64,000 nt of DNA, taken from positions 1 to 64,000 of the forward strand of contig NZ_CP016793.1 in the NCBI RefSeq assembly GCF_001701025.1, given 5' to 3'. Source of the DNA: Lentzea guizhouensis (lineage in GTDB: Bacteria; Actinomycetota; Actinomycetes; Mycobacteriales; Pseudonocardiaceae). Below the pieces are notes generated by a model. The model was not told where the DNA came from. It was given only the letters and a program-made list of their open reading frames with translations, and made no database searches. Both the position numbers and the translations under genes were made by a program. Of this stretch, positions 8,319 to 16,670 are shown in pieces; position 1 is the first letter of the stretch; the number at the start of each line of letters is the position of its first letter.

Positions 8319-8389
8319 GTCTCCCGAGAGTGCCACGGGCGCCGGGCCGGGTCCATCCGCAAGATCGGCCGAGGTGTCATGATGGCGGG

Positions 8390-8749
8390 GTGGAGTCCAC
8401 GCGCATCGACCGTTGGCTGTGGGCGGTCCGGCTGACGAAGACCCGCCCGGACGCCGCCGCGGCGTGCCGGGGCGGGCACGTGCGCATCAACGACAAGCCG
8501 GCGAAGCCGTCCACGATCGTCGTTCCCGGCGACCAGGTGCGGGCCCGCGTGGGTGACCGCACCAAGATCGTCGAGGTGGTGCGGGTGATCCAGAAGCGGG
8601 TCGGGGCCGCGGACGCCGCGACGTGCTTCATCGACCGCACCCCGCCTCCGCCGAAGGACGTTCCGGTGGTGGCGCAGCGCGAACGCGGAGCGGGGCGGCC
8701 GACGAAGAGGGAACGGCGGGTGCTCGACCGGTTCCGCTCAGGGGGCTAG
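8390..8749 (+). CDS. S4-domain RNA-binding protein, Hsp15-like
   Basis: 119-aa cytoplasmic protein. The N-terminal S4 fold (STRIDRWLWAVRLTKTR, then CRGGHVRINDKPAKPS and VRARVGDRTKIVEV) matches Hsp15/YrfH-type proteins that bind stalled 50S subunits or structured RNA. The basic C-terminus (GRPTKRERRVLDRFR) is typical. GTG at 8390 is the only sensible start; no strong Shine-Dalgarno is present. The stop codon lies inside a 16-bp inverted repeat (8746-8829). Confidence 0.85.
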   Translation: MESTRIDRWLWAVRLTKTRPDAAAACRGGHVRINDKPAKPSTIVVPGDQVRARVGDRTKIVEVVRVIQKRVGAADAATCFIDRTPPPPKDVPVVAQRERGAGRPTKRERRVLDRFRSGG

Positions 8750-8829
8750 TGCGGTGACCACGATCTTCACCGTGTTTCCCGACGCTCAGCAGGGCACCTC
8801 GTGGGACAGGTTCGTGGTCACCGCACTAG
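8746..8829. repeat. 84-bp element with 16-bp perfect terminal inverted repeats
   Basis: CTAGTGCGGTGACCAC (8746-8761) is repeated exactly in inverse orientation at 8814-8829, with 52 bases between. The left arm contains the TAG stop of the S4 gene. The arrangement could be a very small miniature inverted-repeat element, or a transcript-end hairpin with a long loop. No target-site duplication was identified. From 8830 to 8942 the minus strand holds only short broken frames with no recognised protein. Confidence 0.5.
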
Positions 8830-8942
8830 GCGCTCTGTCTCCACGCCGCCGTCCACCAGCGCGTTCAGCACGTGCGCGAGATACGACCCGAGCGCGCACC
8901 TCGGCGAGGTCGCGCACGGTGACGACGGCACCGTGCACCCCA

Positions 8943-8972
8943 CCGGACAGTCCCACTAGTGGGACTGTCCGG
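8943..8972. terminator. 30-bp perfect palindrome
   Basis: CCGGACAGTCCCA-CTAG-TGGGACTGTCCGG reads identically on both strands. It lies 47 bases past the sirtuin stop, in the convergent region between the sirtuin and S4 genes, and could serve as a bidirectional terminator. A perfect loopless palindrome of this size is unusual for a plain terminator (see findings). Confidence 0.5.
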
Positions 8973-9019
8973 CAAGCTGCACCAGGACCAGGTCGGCAGC
9001 GCCGGTCACCGGGGTGACG

Positions 9020-9916
9020 TCATCGACCGGGAAGGTGACCATTGCCGGACTGCAGGACGACATCGGCCAGCTCGGTGAGCGATCTGCCCAACGGCAGGTC
9101 GACGCGGACGGTCGCGAACTGGTCCCCGCGGGTCTCGCCGCGGTTGATGATCGCGACCGGCAGCCCGGCCCCGGCGGCACGGCGGACGAACCGCAGCCCG
9201 GACATCACCGTCAGCGAGGAACCCAGCACCAGCAACGACTTCGCGTTGTCGACGAGGTCGTAGCACTGCTCGACGCGTGGCCTCGGCACGTTCTCGCCGA
9301 AGAACACCACGTCCGGCTTCAGCACGCCGCCGCACGACAGGCAGTCGACGACGACGAAGCCGCGCACCTCCTCCTCGGGCAGGGACACGTCGCCGTCGGG
9401 GTTGATCTCGTCGGTGGTCGCGGCGAAGTCCGGGTTGGCCTCGCGCAGCCGGCGGTCGAGCTCGCCGCGCGGCGACAGCAGGCCGCAGCCCAGGCAGATC
9501 ACCCGGTCCAGGCCGCCGTGCAGCTCGACGACGTCCTCGGTGCCGGCGGCCTGGTGCAGGCCGTCGACGTTCTGCGTGATCACGCCGCAGAGCCTGCTGC
9601 CGAGCCTGGTCACCGCGTGGTGCCCGGCGTTGGGGTGGGCGCGGGCGATGGTGCGCCAGCCGACATGGCTGCGCGCCCAGTAGCGCTGCCTGCCCGCCGC
9701 GCTGGTGGTGAACTCCTCGTAGGTCATCGGGGTGTGGCGGCGCAGGGACCCGCCCTCGCCGCGGTAGTCGGGGATGCCGGACTCGGTCGACAGGCCGGCA
9801 CCGCTGAGCACCAGGACCCCGCCGCGTCGCACGAGGGGGACGACCTCGGTCAGGTCGGAGGTGCGCGGCAGTGGAGGGCCCGAAGGCGACCAGGTCAGCG
9901 TGGGCCGTGTCCGCAC
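9020..9916 (-). CDS. Sir2-type NAD-dependent protein deacylase
   Basis: 298-aa sirtuin. The NAD-binding signature LVLSGAGLSTESGIPDYRG is followed by ITQNVDGLH and the catalytic histidine in ELHGG. Two CxxC pairs (CLGC and CLSC) form the zinc site. VVFFGENVP and LLVLGSSLTV complete the Rossmann part. It removes acyl groups from lysines using NAD in the cytoplasm. GTG at 9916 starts one base after the stop of the GH5 gene, so the two are cotranscribed although no functional link is evident. The last residues (SGNGHLPGR) are short of hydrophobic character, and a different frame continues to 8956, so the 3' end may have shifted. Confidence 0.9.
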   Translation of the reverse strand: MRTRPTLTWSPSGPPLPRTSDLTEVVPLVRRGGVLVLSGAGLSTESGIPDYRGEGGSLRRHTPMTYEEFTTSAAGRQRYWARSHVGWRTIARAHPNAGHHAVTRLGSRLCGVITQNVDGLHQAAGTEDVVELHGGLDRVICLGCGLLSPRGELDRRLREANPDFAATTDEINPDGDVSLPEEEVRGFVVVDCLSCGGVLKPDVVFFGENVPRPRVEQCYDLVDNAKSLLVLGSSLTVMSGLRFVRRAAGAGLPVAIINRGETRGDQFATVRVDLPLGRSLTELADVVLQSGNGHLPGR

Positions 9917-9917
9917 C

Positions 9918-11630
9918 TCACCAGTTTACGTGCCACTGGCGAATCTCAGCCTCCGCAGCGGCGACGTTGCCGTTGGACGGGGCCGTGACCAGCGCGAACT
10001 GCCGCCCGGGCCCGCCGGACAAGAGCAACTTCACACCGCTGACCGTGGCGGTGGCGGAGCTGACCACGAGCGGCGAGCGCAGCGACTCCGGTAGGTGCAG
10101 CTCGGTCGGGGCGGGGCCGCCGGCCGAGTCCCAGACCAGCACGGCGAACGGCGCCGAGCCGACCAACGCGCGCACGGCGGGCAACGGGATCTGCTGCCAG
10201 GTCTGGTGGGCACGGTCCTCGTAGGTGAACGCGAGCGTGGTGCCCGCGACGGCCTGCGGGTAGACGCGGTCGACGACCGCGCGGTCCACGGTGAACACCG
10301 GGTTGCCCGCCGCGTCCAGCCTGACCGCCGAGAAGTGCTCGTCGTTCATGGCGTCGCCGTCGGTCTTGACCTTGTCCGGGTTGTCGTTCATCAGCTCGTG
10401 GTGGCGGCCGTAGTTGGTGTCCCAGTGCCACTGGCTGCCCGAGACCACCGTGCCGCGCGGCGCCGACCACCAGCGCGCGCCCGCCGCGGTCGAGTCGAGG
10501 CCCTGGTACATCGCCTTGAGCACGGAGGCGTTCTTGTCGGAGGTGAAGCCTGCGACCGGATGACCGAACTCCGACACGATGGCCGTGGTGCCGAGCGCCT
10601 GGGCGCGCGAGCGGATCGTGGTGAACGCCTGCACGTACTGGCCGTCCGCCGCCTTGCCCGGCATGAGGAGGCCGGACTGCGCCTTGCCGTCGTAGAAGTG
10701 CGCGTTGAACACGAACCGCTCACCGAGGGTCGGCACGAGCGTCAGGCCACCGGGTTCGGCGAAGAACTCCACGTTCTGGTTCCAGAACACCAGCGGCTCG
10801 ACGAACGCGGCCTTGTGCGCCCAGCCCGCCGCGTCCATCTCGGCGCGGAACCGCCGGTAGAACGGCATCAGCAGGTCGCGCTCCCACATCTGCGAGGTCT
10901 GGCCGTGGTCGTAGCGGCCCGCGTACGGCTCGTTGAGCGGGTCGACTCCGGCGACGAGCTTGAACTCGCCCGCGGGCAACGCTTCCCGCACGTGCCGCAG
11001 CGCCGCGCCGGCCGCCGAGATGAACGAGTCCCGCACCCCGTCGCGGTTGTGCCAGAAGTCGTAGGTGGCCGCGGTGACGGCGTTGTTGTTCTTCATGTTC
11101 TGGCCCCAGTGCACGCACAGGCCGCACGACTCCTGGGGATAGCCGCTCGCCGCCCACGCCGGGGCGCCGTCGCCGGTGTACCAGCTGCCGGGGTTGAACA
11201 GGTACCGCGAGTACAGGTCCTGGTGGAAGTCGAGGTAGACGCGGATGCCCTGGCCGGTGAACGCGCGCAGCTGGTCGGTCACCTTCGCGAGGTAGCCGTG
11301 GTCGATCTGGCCGCGCTGGGGTTCGACCCACGCCCAGGTGAGCAGGAACCGCACGGCGTTCGCGCCGGTCAGCCGCTTCATCAGCTCGGCGGACCTGCGC
11401 GCGTCGGCGGTGGTGGCGAACGGCAGGCCGCGGTGCTCGGCGAGCTTGGCCGTACCGCTGACGTTGAACCCGCGCAGCACCACCTCGCGGCCGTGCTCGT
11501 CGCGGAAGACCCCGCCGGAGACCCGGAGCTCGGTGCCGTCGAACGACTGCGCGTGCACCGGGGTGACCAGGGAGAAGAGGAGGAACAGCACCGCCAGGAG
11601 AACCGATCGCCGCATCGCCGCCGCCTTCAT
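9918..11630 (-). CDS. Secreted GH5 glycosidase, endoglycoceramidase-like
   Basis: About 570-aa exported glycoside hydrolase. The N-terminus (RRSVLLAVLFLLFSLVTPVHA) is a signal peptide. The catalytic domain resembles endoglycoceramidase/GH5: LRGFNVSGTAK, RFLLTWAWVEP, VYLDFHQDLYSR, the acid/base motif DPLNEPYAG and the later nucleophile context IVSEFGHP. A C-terminal beta-sandwich follows (from about VDRVYPQAVAG). It probably cleaves glycolipid or glycan substrates outside the cell. ATG at 11630 is the longer choice; ATG at 11615 has AAGG at better spacing. A perfect dyad, GTGAAC-GAG-GTTCAC, lies directly upstream. The sirtuin gene follows after one base. Confidence 0.85.
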   Translation of the reverse strand: MKAAAMRRSVLLAVLFLLFSLVTPVHAQSFDGTELRVSGGVFRDEHGREVVLRGFNVSGTAKLAEHRGLPFATTADARRSAELMKRLTGANAVRFLLTWAWVEPQRGQIDHGYLAKVTDQLRAFTGQGIRVYLDFHQDLYSRYLFNPGSWYTGDGAPAWAASGYPQESCGLCVHWGQNMKNNNAVTAATYDFWHNRDGVRDSFISAAGAALRHVREALPAGEFKLVAGVDPLNEPYAGRYDHGQTSQMWERDLLMPFYRRFRAEMDAAGWAHKAAFVEPLVFWNQNVEFFAEPGGLTLVPTLGERFVFNAHFYDGKAQSGLLMPGKAADGQYVQAFTTIRSRAQALGTTAIVSEFGHPVAGFTSDKNASVLKAMYQGLDSTAAGARWWSAPRGTVVSGSQWHWDTNYGRHHELMNDNPDKVKTDGDAMNDEHFSAVRLDAAGNPVFTVDRAVVDRVYPQAVAGTTLAFTYEDRAHQTWQQIPLPAVRALVGSAPFAVLVWDSAGGPAPTELHLPESLRSPLVVSSATATVSGVKLLLSGGPGRQFALVTAPSNGNVAAAEAEIRQWHVNW

Positions 11631-11635
11631 CGAAC

Positions 11636-11650
11636 GTGAACGAGGTTCAC
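11636..11650 (-). promoter_or_regulatory. Operator candidate upstream of GH5 gene
   Basis: GTGAAC and GTTCAC form a perfect 6-bp inverted repeat with a 3-base spacer, placed 6 bases ahead of ATG 11630. A repressor bound here would block transcription start or early elongation. No dedicated regulator is adjacent; LacI or GntR proteins are plausible for a glycosidase gene, which is inference only. Confidence 0.4.
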
Positions 11651-11900
11651 TTTGGACGGTAGCGGACGGCACCGGGCCGGGCCATCCTCCGTGCAGCGCA
11701 GTCGGTTCGGCAGGCCTCGTACCGGCACGCGAAGTCGTCGTCGCCCACGACCACCTCATCGACGACAAAGCCGGCCTCGACGTCCGTCGGGCCGGCCATG
11801 TCGATCACGTGCGGGCGGAAGAACCTGGGCCCGCGTGCGGCACCTGCCGCTCGGCGAGCCACGCGTGGAGCTCCGCCACCAACTCGTCGCTGTAGGCCAG
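11647..11900 (-). pseudogene. GyrI-like effector-binding domain remnant
   Basis: The minus strand encodes LAYSDELVAELHAWLAERQ, then VPHAGP, one missing base near 11845, then RFFRPHVIDMAGPTDVEAGFVVDE in another frame. The combination (helix, AGPxFFR, HVIDMxGxxDVEAG) is characteristic of the GyrI-like small-molecule-binding domain found in AraC/MerR regulators and stand-alone effectors. It has no start codon, no N-terminal strand and an unrelated-looking basic tail. The fragment begins exactly at the beta-lactamase stop, suggesting deletion of a neighbouring gene. Confidence 0.55.
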
Positions 11901-12779
11901 CTAGCTGAAAGCGTCGGCGACGAGACCCGCCGCCTTGGCCACCAGCGGTTCGTCCGCGCCCGCCTTCTGGTCCGGCTTGGTGGTCAGCACCGCCACCACG
12001 ATCGGCCGGCGGCCGGGCGGCCAGGTGATGCCGACGTCGTTGGTGGTGCCGTAGCTGCCGGTGCCCGTCTTGTCGCCGAGCCGCCACTCGCCGGGCAGGC
12101 CCGCGCGCAGGCGGTTGGCGCCGGTGGTGTTGGCGAGCAGCCAGTCGGTCAGTTGCCGGGCGTCGGGGCGTTCGAGTGCGTGGCCGACCGTCAGGCGGGC
12201 GTAGGTCTGGCCGATCGCGCGCGGCGAGGTGGTGTCGAGCTCCTGCCACGGCTCGGCGGAGTTGAGCTCGGGCTCCCAGCGGTCGAGGCGGGTGACCGGG
12301 TCGCCGATCGAGCGGCAGAAGCGGGTGACCGCGCTCGGGCCGCCGAGCTCACGCAGCAGGAAGTTGGCGGCGGCGTTGTCGCTGTAGGTGATGGTGGCCT
12401 CGCACAGGGCCCTGACCGTCATGCCGTTCGCGAGGTTCTCCGGCTTGCCGGTGATCGGGCCGTAGCCGGACTTGTCGACCTCGGCCTGCGTGTACCGGAT
12501 GACCTTGCCGAGCAGGCTGCCGTCCTGGTCGCGCCGCAGCACCGCCCCCGCGGCGAGCGTCTTGAAGACCGAACAGATCGGGAAGCGCTCGTTCGACCGG
12601 TACAGCACCGTCCGACCGCTTCCGGTGTCGCTCGCGAACACGCCCAGGCGTGCGCCGTGCTGCTCCTCGAGGTCGCGCAGCCGGTTCGTGATCGACGAAG
12701 CCTGTGCCTGCACGGGCACCGCGACGGCCAGTGCGGCCCCCGCCCCCAACGCCAGCGCCACCCGACGGTTGACTCTCAA
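11901..12779 (-). CDS. Class A beta-lactamase
   Basis: 292-aa secreted serine beta-lactamase. Signal peptide: RRVALALGAGAALAVAVPVQAQA. Active-site elements are all present: SxxK in CSVFKT (Ser70/Lys73), SDN in TYSDNAAAN, Glu166 in WEPELN and the KTG triad in DKTGTG. The enzyme hydrolyses beta-lactams outside the membrane. TTG at 12779 is chosen because GGGGAGAG sits five bases upstream; an internal GTG at 12761 would shorten the signal peptide. No BlaI/BlaR-type regulator is adjacent, so expression may be constitutive. Confidence 0.93.
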   Translation of the reverse strand: MRVNRRVALALGAGAALAVAVPVQAQASSITNRLRDLEEQHGARLGVFASDTGSGRTVLYRSNERFPICSVFKTLAAGAVLRRDQDGSLLGKVIRYTQAEVDKSGYGPITGKPENLANGMTVRALCEATITYSDNAAANFLLRELGGPSAVTRFCRSIGDPVTRLDRWEPELNSAEPWQELDTTSPRAIGQTYARLTVGHALERPDARQLTDWLLANTTGANRLRAGLPGEWRLGDKTGTGSYGTTNDVGITWPPGRRPIVVAVLTTKPDQKAGADEPLVAKAAGLVADAFS

Positions 12780-12849
12780 CGCTCTCTCCCCTTTCCGCGA
12801 AACCTCTCAACCCCCATGACGCCCCGGAGATCAACTGGTTGCCTCGCGG

Positions 12850-13680
12850 TCAGTGCACCCGCCGCCAGCAGGCCAGGAACACGAGCGCCGCGGCGAGTGA
12901 GCCCGCCGACGCCAGCGACCCGCCGCCGAGGTAGATCACCCACTCGTCCGCGCCGAGCCCCTCGCGCGACAGCGGTACCACCCACAGGAACAGGCCCAGC
13001 GCGAGCGACACCAGCCCGGCGAAGGCCCAGAACACGACCAGCACCGACCTGGGTTTCCTGCTCGGGCCCTCGTACCGTTCGAGCGCGCCTCGCCGTGCCA
13101 GCCACCAGGAGGCGAGCGCCGCGACGGACAGCGCGATCGCGTCGGCCGCCAGCGTGTCGCTGAGCCGGTGCCACTTCGCGGTCAGCGTGTACTGCCCGAT
13201 GCCCACCGCCCACGGCAGCACGAAGAACAGCATCACGCCCCGCCACCGGTACGGCACCACGATCACCGCGGCGAACAGCACGGTCATCGCGATGGTGGTG
13301 TGCCCGCTGGGCAGGCTGTTGTGCGCGTAGTCGCCGGTCACCTCCACCAGTGCCGGCCGCGGCAGCACGAACCGCTTCAGCACCTGCACCACCGCCTGGC
13401 CGGCGACGATCACGCCGACCGCGGCGATCGCCAGGTCCCAGCGCCTGCGCAGCACGCCGACGAGCGCGACGGCCACGACGGCGGCGGCGAGGGAGTAGAC
13501 GGTGATCTCGCCGAGGGCCTGCCAGGCGGCGTCCGTCTCGGACACGTCGTCCTGGTCGGCACCGCGCAGGGCGGCGTTCTCGATCGTCTGACCGGCCCTG
13601 GTCAGCACCGCGAGCACGTAGACGACCGCCGCCACCACGAAACCTGAGGCCGCGACCGCCGGCCAGCGTCGGGAGTTCAC
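12850..13680 (-). CDS. PAP2-family membrane phosphatase
   Basis: 276-aa membrane protein of the type 2 phosphatidic acid phosphatase superfamily, probably acting on a lipid phosphate or undecaprenyl diphosphate at the outer face of the membrane. The motifs are KRFVLPRP (motif 1), NSLPSGHTTIA (motif 2) and WHRLSDTLAAD (motif 3, with histidine and aspartate positioned as usual). Six or more hydrophobic segments are visible, and an extra C-terminal pair follows the phosphatase core. GTG at 13680 is the best start. The open frame extends far upstream, but without membrane or family character. Confidence 0.8.
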   Translation of the reverse strand: MNSRRWPAVAASGFVVAAVVYVLAVLTRAGQTIENAALRGADQDDVSETDAAWQALGEITVYSLAAAVVAVALVGVLRRRWDLAIAAVGVIVAGQAVVQVLKRFVLPRPALVEVTGDYAHNSLPSGHTTIAMTVLFAAVIVVPYRWRGVMLFFVLPWAVGIGQYTLTAKWHRLSDTLAADAIALSVAALASWWLARRGALERYEGPSRKPRSVLVVFWAFAGLVSLALGLFLWVVPLSREGLGADEWVIYLGGGSLASAGSLAAALVFLACWRRVH

Positions 13681-13705
13681 GTGCTGGAGTCTCGCCGGGA
13701 TCCGA

Positions 13706-14368
13706 TCAACGCGCCCGGCGAAGATCAGCGATCCGGTCGAGCACCGCCTTGATCGCGAGCGCGACGCTGTAGTCGAACTCGGCCGCGCGGTCGAACCGCG
13801 CGAGCTGCGGGGCGAGCGACGCCACAGCGGACAGCCCGGACCCGGCGAGCACCTCCTCGCGCGAGCCAGCGGGGTCACCGAACGCCGGCGCCGCCGCCAC
13901 CTCGCGCAGCAGGGTGCCGATCAGCGTCGCCAGCAGCATCCGCAGCAGGTGGACGGCCTCGTCGGCGGGCGCGCCGGCGTCGAGCAGCACGGTCAGCACC
14001 GCGTCGACCGGGGCGAGGCCTTCCAGCGAGCCGAGCTGACGGGTCAGCACGAGCGGCGCGGCCTGCGGGTGCCGAACCGCGCGTTCCCGGAACGCGGTGG
14101 CGATGGCGTGCAGGTCGTGGCGGGGGTCGCCGGTGCGCCCGGGCAGGGCGAGCCCGGCCAGCAGGTGCTCGGCGACGGCGTCGAGCAGGTCGTCCTTGCC
14201 GGCGACATGGTTGTAGAGGCTCTTCGCGTCGACGCCGAGCACGCGGGCGACGGACCGCATGCCGACGGCCGCCGCGCCTTCGGTGTCGAGGACCTGCAGC
14301 GTCGCCTCGACGATGGCGGCACGAGAGAGCCCGGTGGTGCCCTTGGGAGGCCTTCCCCGACGCGTCAT
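13706..14368 (-). CDS. TetR family regulator with large C-terminal domain
   Basis: 220-aa repressor: basic N-terminus RRGRPPKGTTGLSR, helix-turn-helix around residues 18-62 (VARVLGVDAKSLYNHVAGKD), and an Ala/Leu-rich dimer/ligand domain of the tetracycline-repressor type. AAGGGGA precedes ATG at 14368. It is divergent from the SnoaL-like gene; a 15-bp dyad lies between (14411-14425). The likely target is that gene and itself. Confidence 0.85.
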   Translation of the reverse strand: MTRRGRPPKGTTGLSRAAIVEATLQVLDTEGAAAVGMRSVARVLGVDAKSLYNHVAGKDDLLDAVAEHLLAGLALPGRTGDPRHDLHAIATAFRERAVRHPQAAPLVLTRQLGSLEGLAPVDAVLTVLLDAGAPADEAVHLLRMLLATLIGTLLREVAAAPAFGDPAGSREEVLAGSGLSAVASLAPQLARFDRAAEFDYSVALAIKAVLDRIADLRRAR

Positions 14369-14410
14369 GACAGGTCCCCTTGCTCAAACCCACACTGTGG
14401 ACATAACTTA

Positions 14411-14425
14411 ACCCACGTCGTGGGT
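14411..14425. promoter_or_regulatory. TetR operator candidate
   Basis: ACCCACG-T-CGTGGGT is a perfect 15-bp dyad in the AT-rich divergent space between tetR (start 14368) and the SnoaL-like gene (start 14441). It ends five bases before the Shine-Dalgarno AGAGGAG, so binding would repress the plus-strand gene directly. Confidence 0.6.
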
Positions 14426-14440
14426 AAAAGAGGAGAAGAC

Positions 14441-14998
14441 ATGCGATCGCGGTTCGACATGCCCAGCGAAGAGGTCCTCAAGGCGCGCGAGAAGCTCGTG
14501 CTCGACCACTTCCACGACGAGGTGGCGCACGATTGGGACGCGACTCTCTCGACGTTCCCCCATCCCCACTACGAGCTCATCGCGCAGATGGTGGTGCATG
14601 ACGGCGATAGCGCCGTTCGGCAGTACTACACGGACACGCGCACGGCGTTCCCGGACCAGGACCACGAGCTCATCGCGTTCCGGCACAGCCACGACGCCGT
14701 GATCGTCGAGTTCTGGCTGCTGGGCACGCACCTGGGGCCGCTGGGCCAGATCCCGCCGACCGGCGGCAAGCACCGCACCCGGATGACGGCGTACTTCATC
14801 TTCGACGAGAACGAGAACCTGGTCACCGAGCGGATCTACTTCGACCAGCTGACCGTGCTCAAGCAGGTGGTCAGCGGCATCGACAAGCGGTCGCCGCGGG
14901 GCATCGCGAAGCTGGTCAAGGTGCTGCGCGGGATGCTCGCGATGTCCGGCGCGAAGCCCGACCCGCGGCTGACGAACACGACGCCGCCCGAGCTCTAG
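14441..14998 (+). CDS. SnoaL-like (NTF2-fold) protein
   Basis: 185-aa cytoplasmic protein with the alpha+beta cone pattern of the SnoaL/ester-cyclase group: VLDHFHDEVAHDWDATLSTF, YYTDTRTAFPDQDHELI, HDAVIVEFWLLGTH and the ENLVTERIYFDQLTVL ending strand. Family members include polyketide cyclases, hydratases and orphan enzymes; substrate and reaction cannot be read here. ATG at 14441 follows AGAGGAGAAG. The adjacent TetR probably represses it. Confidence 0.75.
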   Translation: MRSRFDMPSEEVLKAREKLVLDHFHDEVAHDWDATLSTFPHPHYELIAQMVVHDGDSAVRQYYTDTRTAFPDQDHELIAFRHSHDAVIVEFWLLGTHLGPLGQIPPTGGKHRTRMTAYFIFDENENLVTERIYFDQLTVLKQVVSGIDKRSPRGIAKLVKVLRGMLAMSGAKPDPRLTNTTPPEL

Positions 14999-15600
14999 AG
15001 CCGGATCAGCTTGCGTTCCACGGCGGTCGTCACGGCCGCCGTGCGCGTCTCGACACCGAGCTTGCCGAAGATCCGCACCAGGTGGGTCTTCACGGTGGCC
15101 TCGCTGATGAACAGCGCCTTGGCGATCTCCCGGTTGGACAGGCCCTTGGCCAGGTTCTCCAGGATCTGCACCTCTCGCTTGCTGAGCTTCGGCGCCGGAC
15201 CGCGGACCTGGCGCAGCAGCCGTTGCGCGATGTCGGGTGAGAGCACGGTCTGGCCGCTCGCGGCGGTGCGCACGGCCCCGGCCAGCTCCTCGGGGGCGCA
15301 GTCCTTGAGCAGGTAGCCGATCGCGCCGGCCTCCACCGCGCGCACGATGTCGGCGTCCGAGTCGTACGTCGTGAGCACCACGACCTGCGGCGGCGACGGC
15401 AGCGCGCGGATCAGCGTGGTCGCCTCCACGCCGTCGATCCCCTTCCCCAGCTGCAGGTCCATCAGCACCACGTCCACACTGGACGCCAGACTGACCGCGT
15501 GTTCGCCGGTCGCCGCCTCGATCACCTCGAAGTCGCGCGAGAGCAACCCGACCAGTCCGAACCGGACGACCGGGTGGTCGTCGACCACCAGCACCCTCAT
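14995..15600 (-). CDS. NarL/LuxR response regulator, SenR-like
   Basis: 201-aa two-component regulator. Receiver residues: acidic pair in VVDDHPVVR, phosphorylation Asp in VVLMDLQLG, Thr in VLTTYD and Lys in LLKDC. The LuxR-type helix-turn-helix (LSKREVQILENLAKGLSNREI, then ATVKTHLVRIF) ends the protein. ATG at 15600 overlaps the kinase stop (ATGA), so the two are translationally coupled. With the divergent HbpS-like gene it has the gene content of the Streptomyces SenS/SenR/HbpS redox-sensing system. Confidence 0.88.
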   Translation of the reverse strand: MRVLVVDDHPVVRFGLVGLLSRDFEVIEAATGEHAVSLASSVDVVLMDLQLGKGIDGVEATTLIRALPSPPQVVVLTTYDSDADIVRAVEAGAIGYLLKDCAPEELAGAVRTAASGQTVLSPDIAQRLLRQVRGPAPKLSKREVQILENLAKGLSNREIAKALFISEATVKTHLVRIFGKLGVETRTAAVTTAVERKLIRL

Positions 15601-16559
15601 GGCGTCGGCACCGTCACGGCCACAGCGGTCCCCTCCCCCGGCGCGCTCTCCACCGACACCGTGCCACCCAGCTCGGTGATGCGCCCGCGGATCGACGCGA
15701 GCCCGTACCCGCGCCCCTCCACCGGCACGACCGCGGCGGGGTCGAACCCGCGGCCGTCGTCGACCACGTCCAGCGTCACCGCGTCTCCCAGGTAGGACAA
15801 CGTGATCGCGACCCGCCCGGCGTGCGCGTGCTCGGCGGCGTTGGCGACGGCACCCTGTGCGACCCGCAGCAGCGCGACCTCGGTCTGCACGCTCAACGGG
15901 TACGGCTCGCCGTCGACCTCCACGTGCGGGCACAGCCGGTGCAGCGCGTCGGCCAGCGTGCCGCGGATCGGCGCCAGGTCACGCACGAACCGGCGCGCCT
16001 CCCACAGGTTCTCCCTGGCGACGGCGGCCGCCCGGTCGTGGTCGCCCAGTTCCAGCAACAGGTTGATGCTGGAGAACCCCTGGGCCAGCGTGTCGTGGAT
16101 CTCGCGGGCGACGCGCTGGCGTTCCTGCAACGCCCCCGCCTCCCGCAGCAGCCGCGCCCGGTCGAAGAACACCGCCGCCGTCAGCACCGCGACACCGACG
16201 GGACCGAGCACGAGGCTGAGGTCGAACGTCGTGGCCAGCCGGATCTGCGCCAGCACCACGCCCGCCGTCAGCACCCCCGCGATGGGCAACGCGACGCGCG
16301 GCTGCAACTGCCGCAGGCACTGGAAGAACAACGGGATCGCGCACCACCCGAAGCTCGGCGCGACCCACACGAGCACCAGCCAGACGGCGAGCACTCCCGG
16401 CAACGCCCGCGTCCAGCGCACTCCGGCCGGGTACGCGAGCCCGAGCGCGGCGGTCAGCGCGAGCACCGCCGGGTCGGCGCCGTGGTACGTCGCGTACCGC
16501 GCCGCCGACGCCGTCAACAGCACGTAGAAGCCCGCGTGCATCGCCCGGTGCAGCCACAC
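15597..16559 (-). CDS. NarL-family sensor histidine kinase, SenS-like
   Basis: 320-aa membrane kinase. The N-terminal 130 residues hold about five hydrophobic segments with short loops and no large extracellular domain. The HisKA_3 dimerisation helix ERQRVAREIHDTLAQGFSSI contains the phospho-accepting histidine, and the ATPase has the N-box NAAEHAHAG and DVVDDGRGFD. Short-loop, five-helix kinases of this type include SenS, which senses through the secreted HbpS protein. The divergent HbpS-like gene supports that reading, but it is an inference. GTG at 16559 is the probable start; ATG at 16541 is an alternative. Confidence 0.85.
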   Translation of the reverse strand: MWLHRAMHAGFYVLLTASAARYATYHGADPAVLALTAALGLAYPAGVRWTRALPGVLAVWLVLVWVAPSFGWCAIPLFFQCLRQLQPRVALPIAGVLTAGVVLAQIRLATTFDLSLVLGPVGVAVLTAAVFFDRARLLREAGALQERQRVAREIHDTLAQGFSSINLLLELGDHDRAAAVARENLWEARRFVRDLAPIRGTLADALHRLCPHVEVDGEPYPLSVQTEVALLRVAQGAVANAAEHAHAGRVAITLSYLGDAVTLDVVDDGRGFDPAAVVPVEGRGYGLASIRGRITELGGTVSVESAPGEGTAVAVTVPTP

Positions 16560-16593
16560 GTCGGCGACTGTAGGCGAGGTGTGCCGCTGCGCG

Positions 16594-16624
16594 GGTCAAC
16601 CGATGGGTTGAACGCCGGTTCAAC
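16594..16624. promoter_or_regulatory. Three GGTTGAAC-type half-sites between kinase and hbpS-like gene
   Basis: GGTCAACC, GGGTTGAAC and GGTTCAACC follow each other with 3-base spacers, forming two overlapping dyads (TCAACC-GATG-GGTTGA and GTTGAAC-GCCG-GTTCAAC). They lie midway between the divergent starts at 16559 and 16671. The adjacent LuxR-type regulator is the obvious candidate ligand. Confidence 0.55.
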
Positions 16625-16670
16625 CGTCACCACCAGGTTTCCGCTGCTGAACCGGGCGATCGTTGGAGCC

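Noticed and set aside
8830..8942. Possible decayed gene (VHGAVVTVRDLAEVRA / GSYLAHVLNALVDGGV on the minus strand)
   Set aside because: Two short frames need a shift to join and match no family I can name; too weak to list as a pseudogene.
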